The notes under the pieces were generated by a model. It was not told the DNA's origin, did no database searches, and saw only the letters and a program-made list of their open reading frames with translations. From Cerioporus squamosus (taxonomy: Eukaryota > Basidiomycota > Agaricomycetes > Polyporales > Polyporaceae): a DNA stretch of 64,000 nucleotides. Position numbers and translations under genes: made by a program. Of the stretch, positions 55,090 to 64,000 are shown one piece after another. The DNA is taken from contig JABYQS010000026.1 in assembly GCA_022592435.1 (NCBI GenBank), positions 62,001 to 126,000 on the forward strand, written 5' to 3'. The stretch's first letter is position 1. Every line of letters begins with the position of its first letter.

Positions 55090-55839
55090 TGCTTGGGGGG
55101 CGGAGGCCTCCCCGTTCTTGGTTCTTGGCTTGGCTTGACTATGCGGTTCATACTGGCTATCGACGCTCCTTCTCGTGCTTTGATCTACCCATACCACCCC
55201 CCACATACCATCCTTTTGCTTTCTACCATCTGCGGACTGCGTGCGTGATGCTCATGTATCTGGATTATTCCCTAATGTTGTACAGAGTAGTGATCTATCC
55301 CTATAATAACTTGCGTATCTACAGGCTCTCGCTCTTGACCGACTTCCCCATCATCCACGAGCGTCCAGTACTGCGTCCAGATACGTGCGTACATGCGAAT
55401 TTCGATCGACAGGTTTGACACTGTATTGCAGTGCTCAAGCTCAAGTTTACGTTCATTTGCAACATATGCGATGCGACGAGCGTCCAGCGAGACGGCAAGA
55501 AAGAACGAACGACCCTCGCTTCTCTACAGTTGAATTACATACAATATAACCATCTCCATCCAGGTCCTATACAGACCTACCGACAATAGCTGCGATATCA
55601 TATACGAGATACGAGGAGAACATTAGAGGAACATAAATAGCGTTAAGTGGATGGACGTGAAGGAGGCGGAGCTGACTTGGGAACCAGGACCAGTGTGCTA
55701 AGGCTACATAGTGTACATGGACGCATTACGGCGACGTGAGATGGATTGTACTCGTACTGCTGAGGGGGGGGGAGGACATGACGACATGGAGCGATATGGC
55801 GAGCCTCGACGGCTCACGGGGACAACGGGACATGCGACG
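55090..55839. other. Convergent 3' region, DOCK / MedA-like
   Basis: About 750 bp, pyrimidine-rich at its left end. 3' UTRs only, as far as I can see. Confidence 0.5.
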
Positions 55840-57863
55840 CTACAGGTAGTTCTGAAGTACATGCAGGTCTGGGGGAGAAGTCCTGGAGGAGTCGAACGAC
55901 GGCATGAAGAACGCCCCGGGCGCGAACGCGCCGCTCTGCTCTGCGAACGACGGCGTATATGACGACGACGGAACCAGGAACTGGTCGCCCGCACCAGGGA
56001 ACGGCAGCGTCAGCCCCGTCGACACGAGGGGCGAGTCTGCCGGCGTGATCATGGGTGAGGACGCCGAGGACTGTGTGCTGGGATGGGGTGGGAGAACAGG
56101 CTGTCGTATGTGCTCGCTGAGGATAGCGCAGTCGCGGTCACGTAGTTGTTGCCGCCGTCGAGCGGGTCCAGGGATGGTGAGAGATAATGTGAGCGGTATG
56201 TCGTCTGCTGGATGAAGTAGGACTGGTCGGGCGACTCGGCGGGGGCACGGTCGGGTACGGGCGATGACGATGCGGAGGATATGCCGATGGAGGACTGGGA
56301 AAGAAGTGGCGAAGTCACAGTGCCCATGTTATCCAGAGTGGGAGGTGTGGCGCTGCCGTCCTGCTTCTTGGCGTTTGGGTGCAATGTCTGGGGCAAACAT
56401 CAATAATGTGCGGCTGCGCGGACAACGGGATAACGTACGTATTTGGAGATGATCTTGTCAAGTGCCTGGGGCAGGACGGTCCAATCGAAGACCTTCACGT
56501 CCTTCTCGATGTTCCTGGGCTTCGGCGCGGGGAAGTCCATGATCTTCTGGAAGAACTCCTCGGTGCCCGCCTTGTTCTTCGACACCGTCTTCGGCCGGAA
56601 GCCCTCCAGGTTCCTGCGGATCCGGTTCTTCTCCTCGATGTTGAAGATGTCGCCGACGAGACACTCGAGCAGGAAGATGATGTCCACGGAGGTGATGCAG
56701 CACTGCGACGCGGCGGCCGCCTCCCCAGGGCCCGCGGCATCAGCGGGTCGGTAGATACACGAGACAACCGTGTCGCCGTCCGTATACTCCGCGGGCTTGA
56801 TGGCCTCGCAGGCGACATGCAGAGTGCTGCCGTCCTGCACGCGAGTGAAGCGAACCAGCCGACGACCTATCCGGCGCTCGTCCCCGTCCCAGTCCTCGTA
56901 GTTGCCCATGGGGTCGGTGGGGATCTCCATCGAGAGCACAGCGCGGTGGCTGCTGTCCGCGTCGTCGTCCTCGGATCCCGAGCGCCTCCCGCGGATGAGG
57001 GACTGCTTCTTGAGGTGCCCACGCGCCGACTGTGCGTCCTTGGGGCTCATGGTCGCGTTGATCCCGCGTGCGCGCACCGTGCCATGCCCAGGGGTGGGCC
57101 GCGAGGTACGCCGTGCGACGAGGGTAGGAGGGCTGTTCCGCAGGTCCGGTGTGCTCGGTGCTGACGAGGAGCCGAACGAAGATAGGTCATCTCTGCCCTC
57201 GCGTTTCAGCAGCACGGATGAGGCGCCTGTCGCGTTAGGTACAACGATACATATCATCAGCATTGCGCGCGTCGTGGTGGCAGTACGACGATTAACATAC
57301 GTGTGCAGTATGTGAACTTGCCGAAGGTGACGGAGTCGAGGGTCGCGTTCGAGGCGTCGAGCGCCTGCACGGTGAGCGGGACAGTGGACGAGCACAGCGG
57401 GCCCGCGGTCGCGGCCTCGAAGTCTGGCGCGGTCGCCTTGAGGTCCCATTCGCCCAGGCGGCCGGTCGCGGACGCGCTCACGGCGGTGCTCAAGGCCCGG
57501 TTGCCGACGACGATGCGGAGGAACGTGGTCTCGGTGCTCTCGAAGATGAAGCGGACGGTGACGACGATTGGCGTGCCCGCCGCGCCCTCTTGCGGGGTGT
57601 AACCATAGACGCGGAACATGTTGCCGGGCGACGCGATGTAAGGTCGGGATTTCGTAGCGTTGTGAGTGGCTAGGCCCGTGGACCACGATCAGCTGCGCCG
57701 CGAGGACTGAATAAGCTACTTGAGACGTACCGGAGCCCTGGAGCCTCGCTTGCATCGCAGAGGATGTGAGTTGCTGAAAGCTGGGGAGGAATGGGGATGG
57801 GTCGTAGGAGCACGATGGGGTGTTATAGAAGGTATGCGGAGTTGAGGACAGCGCGGAGAGCAT
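55840..57863 (-). CDS. MedA (Medusa)-like transcriptional regulator, one apparent 1-nt gap
   Basis: Exons 57863-57731, 57669-57301, 57226-56439 and 56387-55840 give about 612 aa when one gap is allowed for. An immunoglobulin-like region occupies about 60-165 (MFRVYGYTPQEGAAGTPIVV ... LSTAVSASATGRLGEWDLKA). The conserved core at about 330-430 contains VRFTRVQDGSTLHV, VSCIYRP, SVDIIFLLECLVG, EEKNRIRRNLEGFRPKTVSK and EEFFQKIMDFPAPKPRNIEK, the hallmark block of fungal MedA/Ren1 proteins that control conidial and developmental morphogenesis. The last exon stops early at 56049 because of a G4 run at 56085-56088 (C4 on the coding strand). With one more C the frame runs on through a Ser/Pro-rich tail (FAPGAFFMPSFDSSRTSPPD) to TAG at 55840. 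N-terminal extension upstream of 57863 is possible. Confidence 0.8.
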
Positions 57864-59485
57864 CGTGATTCGGAGTGAGAGGGACCCGCACGATCCTTTG
57901 GAGAGCGTCAGAGGGTTGGGGACAAGACACGGGCAGCTGATGTGCAGTGATATTGGGCGCCGAACGCGGTGCGTGTCGGTGGCGGGGTGGCAGGGATGGA
58001 GCAGACTAGTATGCCAGGATGGGAGGATGGGAGGATGAGGCGGGGGGCGGGGGGTCGAAATCAAGCGGGTCGAAGAGGCCGTCGGAGCTGCTAATATACG
58101 AAACAGGACTCGGCGGGATGGCTGGAGGTGGCCTGGAGAGGGAAGGGCCGTGGCGAGAAATGGGGGAGATGATGTATTGTTGAGCGCGCATGCTAGACGG
58201 ACAGACGCCTGGATATGATGAGCGGTACAAGGCCGGGAGGGCGACGTGATCGACACGAGCGATCGAACAGCTCTTTGGGCGGTTGCGTGGCTCGGGTTTT
58301 GGCCATCAACCGTCCAAGGCACCAAACACGCAGACAGCCTGGAAATCCTTACTCCGCCTCCGCCCCCGACTGCACGCATCGCCGCCTCGCCCGGATATCA
58401 GCACTTGCAAGTTCGATGTCTCCTCGCGACCCCGTCTGCACGAATCCCACCACGCACCCCGGACGAGAGTCGCGCAGCCCGGGCGTGGGCTTCTCGGACG
58501 TACGCTAGCCTCATGGGACCCTGAGCTGAGACCTGGAATGCTTTCTTGAGGGGCGTGGGTACCTCCGAAGTCAGAAACTCAGAATCGTCGGCCGGCAGAA
58601 CCGTCTGAGCCAGAACCTCCCAAGCATCGGGCCTAATCGAGATTGCCACAAGGTCCGTCGCACGTGGCAATCCTAATTGTCGCCGCCCAGTCGACGGCCG
58701 CACCGCCACGGGTTGGTGGCACGAAGAGCCGTGGCCCCGGCAGCTGCGAGCCTCTCAGCGCAGCCCACGCCCGCGTCCCCCGACTCCCAACGCATCGACT
58801 GTGCTTGCATATGCCGTCCCCGCTTGCGTTTCGTATCGTCGTCCTGCTGTGCGCTTGCGCTCTTCCCTCGGCCCGCCTGGGGCTCGCGATGAACGCAGGG
58901 TCGGCACTGCTCGGCTCTCGGACCAGCAGCCAGTGCCACCCGCCGTGCAGTGCTTCATCACCAGCTGATTGCCTCTGATTGCCTGAGCTCCCTGTCGGCG
59001 CCTTTCTATGCCCAGTGGCACGAGTCTCTCAGCCTATCTGTCCTTGCCCTGCGCGGAGGACATGCGGCCCGCACTACCCGACTCCGAATGCGGTCGTCAC
59101 CGATCGCTGCATGTGTTGGAGACTGCTATGATTCCGCGGCTGCGAACCTCGGGCACCCCCCACCATCCCGCTCGATCGTCGGGTGGAGAGGTCGCATTCC
59201 GAATGATCGTCGGAGGCTGTCGGAGGTTCCTGGCAATTTGCCGCACCCTGTTTCGCTCTTTCGCTGGAGCCTCACCCGATGACAGCGGAGGAGTTGCAAG
59301 TTCGCTCATGATTGGCCGATGAGTAGGGCGCAGGCCACAGATGTTAACGTTACCGATCACACCCCTATAAGAGCCATATGGCGACGAAAAGTCTCTTGTC
59401 CCTACAAAAGAGCGAAGGAATGCAACACGCACCACGAGTTCACGGCAACGCAAGTTGACAGAAAGGGTCATCTATTGGGCATAGC
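57864..59485. promoter_or_regulatory. 1.6-kb upstream region of the MedA-like gene
   Basis: Long promoter or leader. One minus-strand frame (58191-58006, MRAQQYIISPISRHGPSLSR and then SYISSSDGLFDPLDFDPPPP) looks translated and might be a 5' exon or upstream ORF of the MedA-like gene. Otherwise nothing recognised. Confidence 0.4.
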
Positions 59486-60870
59486 TCATACGTTGTTGCT
59501 ATCTCCGCCCGCGCCGCCACCAACAGCGTCGCCTTCGATCTCAGCGCCGTTCTCGCTGGAGCCCGTCCCTGTTGGACGGGGTTCGGACTTGCAGAGTACG
59601 TGGCGCACGTCCCATAACAGGGCCTTGGATCCTGTGGTGGCAGTGACCCGTCTTCGGACGACGGGCGGGACATGGCCCTCTGCGGAGATGACCCGGTGGC
59701 AGTTCGTGCACTTCTCGACGAACAGTCGTTCGTATGCGCTTAATAGGCCCTGCGAGGACATTAGCACTGAACTATGATACTCGATCGGGACGACATTTGG
59801 GCACAGACGCCGCGACATACCACAAAAGCCTGCAAAGGGGCCATCGGATCAGAACGAATGACCTTCGCAAGCTGCTGGGACAGCTGTTGGAATGCCATGA
59901 AGTCCGACTGGGAATGAGGCGGTTTCTGGAAGGCATCCGTCAACGAGATATTCACACTACGTCGACGCGGGCTTGATCAGACCTGCTCTCGGGAACCGAT
60001 GGCCGTCGCGCTTTCCACAACCAACGTCTGCCCATCCTGTGCCAAGTGGTCTAACGTGAGATAGACAGTGACCACGTTCGGAGCTATGAAGCGGAGAACA
60101 ACGGGGCACTCGAGCTTCCTGCCCCTCTTCGGGGCTACGACGTGCAGCTTGCTCTTGCTGGACTTGTTGTGCTCCCGGATGTAGGCAGGCAGCCCGTCCA
60201 AGGTGACGGCGACCGTTCCCGGCTCAACTGGCGGGAGGAAGGCCGTCTCCTTGGACTCCGTCTCCCGGTACGGCTGCGGGGATTCTGGGGACGGAGGACG
60301 TCTAAACACGAGATCAGTACATGTCCACGTCTGCTAACTAACGTAACACCTCCTGCATACTCGCTACAACCCCCGTGGCGGCAGCAGCGGTGCGCAGTGA
60401 CTTGACACCTACCTTCTCTTCAGATTCTCTCGGCGGAGGTTCGAGCCGAGGTTGCTCGGGTCGGAAAGCTCGCTCTTACGCGCCGCCTTGAGCGCGTCCT
60501 GCACCTTCTCGGACCGCACGCTCTCCGCGATCGTGCCGAGGCCCTTGAACCCGTGCGTGAGCAGGGTCGACTCGAGCTGGTGCGGGCCAGGCGGACGGAG
60601 CAGCTGGGCCGGGATGCGGCGTATGGCCTGCAAGCGGTTGTTGAGCTCGGTTAGAGTCTGTATATGCGTCCGCAGGGTGGTGAGTTCCGATACGGGGGCG
60701 GCCGGCCCCGTGGGTGCGGGAGTCGCAGTCGCGTTTGCGTTGTCCGACGCGGGTGCGGTCGGTGGGGCGGCATGCGGGACGGGAAGGGGCGGGGGCGGCA
60801 TGAGCTCCGACGCTGTGCCGCTGGGCGCAGGGACTGGGCCCGCCGTCGTCGCGGACGGGGTGCTGCTCAT
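59486..60870 (-). CDS. Mediator complex subunit 27-like protein
   Basis: Exons 60870-60413, 60301-59983, 59925-59821 and 59749-59486 give 381 aa. The first 60 residues are Pro/Ala/Thr-rich. A helical segment follows (LRTHIQTLTELNNRLQAIRR), then GLPAYIREHNKS and VVLRFIAPNVVTVYLTLDHL. The C-terminus LLSAYERLFVEKCTNCHRVI followed by SAEGHVPPVVRR is the Cys-containing end typical of MED27, a tail-module subunit linking activators to RNA polymerase II. A further 55 low-complexity residues follow. The start ATG at 60870 was taken because an upstream in-frame ATG is lacking. Confidence 0.75.
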
Positions 60871-63319
60871 CGTGGTCGGCGGCGAAGGCGCATGGTGGTC
60901 TGAGCGCCGACGCGCCACAACAGGAACAGGCGGGCCCGATGGTATCTGGATCGGGTCTTCGATCTGGCAGGCCTGGCCGTAGTACCGTGCGCAGCCGTTT
61001 CGCCGCGATTTCGCCCAGAACCTCCGTCAACCTTGAGACGACTTGCAACCCTCACACTCGTTTGTAGCTGCCGACATGAAGGCCCGCTAACGCATACAAT
61101 TCGTGGAGTTGTTGCGCATGTGCACACACCGCCTGAGGGTGAGATTGACTATGATACTTACAGGCCTCCCCGTCGCCCCTGACTCACCGTAACGCTTGCA
61201 TAGCATGGAACGGTCCAGTGAATAGGCATGGATATCCATTTTTTGGGGTAACGGGTCAGCCAGATCGTTGCAACCACACGGACCGTACGGGTGTGGTCCG
61301 CCACCCGACACTCAGGCGAGCAGCGAGCTCGCCATGCTACGACAACGCGGATGCGCATACTTTGACCGCTCCGCGGTCTCTGACTCTGAGCCACGAAGGT
61401 GCGCCAGAGCTGTGTCTTCCGGACTCTGGGGCAATATCGATTGACGTATTTTCGTTACAGGATCTCGGCAACAGTCCCACCTCACCGGGCACCACCCAGT
61501 GGTACCTGTCCCTATGAACCGTATCATACGAGCCCCACAGTCGCTGTGCACGCGAGTCGAGCCAAACAGTGATGTGGGTGGGTGACGACTGCCTACTCTG
61601 GACTCTCCGCATCTCGATCCATACCTTCCCCAAGCACAGATGAAACAGGTACGCACGGTGCAGCCCCTGCCCTGGTGTCGATCAAACCTCTGCAAAATGG
61701 CCGTGACAGCAGTGCACGCGAGCGGAGCGTGCCGATCTGGTGTCTTACATGCGCATGCTTCTGTCGTTCGTCCGCAACGATCGTTCAAACCCCGCATGGA
61801 CGACGACATACATACACTTCGGCCAAGCACGCCGCTGGGATTACCCTCACCTGGCACCGGACGCGCCGATAGCACTTAACGTTGGAACGACGACCCCGAT
61901 ATCGCCAGGAGGTCAGTGCGGGATCCCACCGCTTACCAGTGCAATAGCATTGCGGGTGCGGCTCGCCGTTGGTTGGGATACGTTCATCAGCGGCCACGTC
62001 TTCTACAGGCAACGAAGAACTCACATGCACGCTCTGGAGCTCACGGCTGTGTTCGTGACGAGGTCTCCAGCCAGTAGGGTGCAAGGTGCTTGCTCATGCA
62101 TGCCGTCAACACAGGTCTTCGAAATATTGGTACTGTACGCAGTGACAGACTCGGAGGCTTCTCGCCGCTGCTGCGACCGGGAGAAGACCCTCTTCGAGAT
62201 CTATGGGTCTTTCGCCCGCCGACCTCGACCTCGAACGGAACAGTCGCACCGTTCGCATGCAATAACTCTCGAATCGAACCTTAAGTCCCCCATATGTTGC
62301 GCCCGACCTCTCCGAGCATTCGTGTACGGAACCGTATCCGGCTGTTGTGCCAACACGCGGTGCACCCTCTCCCTGACTCCGGAGTTTTCGGCACTACACA
62401 TGCGCGGTGCGATCGATATCAATCGCAACTCTCCCCGCGCTCCAAGTAATGCTGATCTCCCCCGTCATCGGCTCCGACGATTTCGACTCAGGAGGCCTGG
62501 ACGTCGATGGCGATTGCCTTCGGGGACGGAAGCAGGAACAGGGTACTCTCTGTGCCTGAGGACCGCATCACCGTACTGACCGTATTCTCCAGAGGAATAG
62601 ATTGGGGTAACAACGTCGCTCATCGACGTATGTGTTGTAGCTTAGAGCCGAGGCGAATACATCCACTTGCACGCCTGACACGCGCACGCGGCCTCCCCGG
62701 AGTACGCACAAAGGTCGGCTTGACTCTGGTCCTCAATGTTCTGTAGGCTGCTCGAGCCCCAATCATCACCAGCGACAGCAATGGAGTGTGTTCAACACCT
62801 CGGGAGCGAAAGCCGTCAGCAGCCTGAGGAGCAGGACAGGCTATGCTCTACGCACTCGCGTCTCGCAACGCTAATCCCGGGATCCTCTCACTTGCAAGCA
62901 GTGCTCAAGGATGGAGGCGATGCAGAACGAAGATACATACGCGGCTCAGATCCACACTCAACGCATCTCAACGCTATCCGTCGGACAAGGACTTCCTTCG
63001 GAGGGTTTGTGGGTGCTGCTATGGACCCGCCCGGGGCCCGTCTCCCTGCAGCCTTTGTGATCTGAGACTTCGAACAGAACGTAGTGAAATTTCGAAGCCC
63101 GGTCAACATACGTATATAAGCACACAAAACAGAGTCACCGAGCCACGTCCCCCGACCGTCGACGGGACCGACGCCCTCTGGCAGGTACTGAACGTTGAAC
63201 GGTGAGCCTAGGAGCATCTTTGCAGTCAATATTCACGAATCAAGATATCGGACGAGAGCTAACCTAACACTACAGCGATCTCCGTACTTCGACCGGAGTT
63301 GCTTGTTGCTTGCTGGATG
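60871..63319. other. 2.4-kb intergenic region
   Basis: No gene model supported. A plus-strand frame stays open for about 277 codons from ATG 61749 to 62579 but has an Arg/Ser/Cys-rich composition unlike its neighbours and no family resemblance. Confidence 0.4.
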
Positions 63320-64000
63320 CTACGTTTCCACCCCGACGCCCGCAAGACCAACCCATCCCACAGCATCGGAGCGGCCGACGAGGAGATACACCGTGAGCCT
63401 TCCCGGTATGTAGAAGGCGTGAGTGGACTCCAACTTCTTCAGACCGTCGACGAGCTGCCGGATCTGGGCACCGGGCTCCGAGGGTACGTTGACCGTCGGC
63501 GGAAGAGACGTTGTCGGGGATAGGCTCAATCGCTGGAGGTAAGTGAGCATCTGCTATCAGCGGCGCCGTTCAAGTTACGCGTCTGGCAATAGCATTTGTG
63601 CACTACTGGCAAGAGCAGAGGATTAGCAAGCTTACCTCAGGTGAGCGTCCGTCCTGCAGAAGGTGCCCGAGACCCAGTGCATTCAGCACGTCGCTTTCAT
63701 GGCCTGCCACGAAGTCTGCTCCAGCCTCTTCGGCGGGTCCAAGGAATATCGCGATGTCGCCATACTCGTCCGCTTCGCTAGTGTGTCCGGCAAGCACGCT
63801 CCCGCAGTACACGGACGCGGCGGCGGCGTTTGCACTGCGCGTGAGCTCCTTGAGATAGCTCGTCGTCGATTGGTCGACGTTGCTGTGGGCTGGGGCGAGC
63901 GCGAAGGGCGCCGACCCCGCGTCCAAGCCCGATTTGGCTTCTGGGCCCACCAGCACGGCAAGCGTGTTCGTAATCGCCGGATCTGCGCTCGCAGATGGGG
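63320..64000 (-). CDS. Conserved-looking protein of unknown function, 3' part
   Basis: Exons 63550-63320 and from 63636 beyond the right edge. The visible 198 residues include APAHSNVDQSTTSYLKELTR, EADEYGDIAIFLGPAEEAGA, MLTYLQRLSLSPTTSLPPTV and KKLESTHAFYIPGRLTVYLL, ending GVGVET. Several residues are predicted helical. The intron is a clean GTAAGC...GCAG with phase 0. I do not recognise the family; the 5' part, outside the window, would be needed. Confidence 0.65.

Noticed and set aside
1..64000. CRISPR arrays, operons or a secondary-metabolite cluster
   Set aside because: No regular spacer repeats, no ribosome-binding-site organisation and no backbone synthase genes; the window is eukaryotic with scattered housekeeping and signalling genes.

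Overview
The window is nuclear DNA of a filamentous basidiomycete, most likely an agaricomycete of the polypore type. The evidence is short GT-AG introns (mostly 45-80 nt) that split almost every gene, compact GC-rich coding sequence, a polypore-style F-box gene, and fungal-only genes such as a DASH kinetochore subunit and a MedA-type regulator. I derived the gene models by hand: for each intron I checked donor, acceptor and reading phase. No RNA or database search was available.

Layout. 1-839 holds the 3' end of a phosphosulfolactate-synthase/HSA32-like gene. It converges with a 20-exon oligopeptide transporter (OPT) on the minus strand (1162-10978), whose intron 13 contains a near-intact LINE retrotransposon (2175-8546). 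Upstream of the transporter is a short CACTA-like DNA transposon (11771-13596). Then come a glutathione S-transferase (14176-15154), a frame-broken F-box-like gene, a glycine-rich RRM protein (18110-18980), an atypical G-alpha subunit (20815-23126) and a WW-WW-MyTH4-RhoGAP protein (26004-29427). Two further frame-broken F-box-like paralogues follow at 30.6-32.9 kb, then a formate/nitrite-type transporter (33776-35476), a polypore F-box protein, a dual-specificity phosphatase (38046-38849), poorly resolved coding traces near 40-41 kb, and a DapA-family aldolase (42146-43570). A diverged tandem duplication (43.9-45.1 kb) overlaps the end of an Spc34-like DASH gene (45031-46875). The right third holds a large DOCK-family Rho GEF (47843-55089), a MedA-like regulator, a MED27-like Mediator subunit, and the 3' part of an unrecognised gene running off the right edge.

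How the genes relate. There is no biosynthetic cluster. Several neighbours belong to small-GTPase and signalling pathways (G-alpha, RhoGAP, phosphatase, DOCK GEF), but they are spread over 35 kb on both strands and may be together by chance. Two transposons sit in or beside one transporter gene. The LINE insertion duplicated the 3' splice site of its host intron, so the transporter reading frame still joins perfectly if the distal copy is used. Several otherwise intact genes are broken by what looks like one missing C in a short C run. That is either an assembly artefact or recent decay, and it should be settled before any of them is called a pseudogene.
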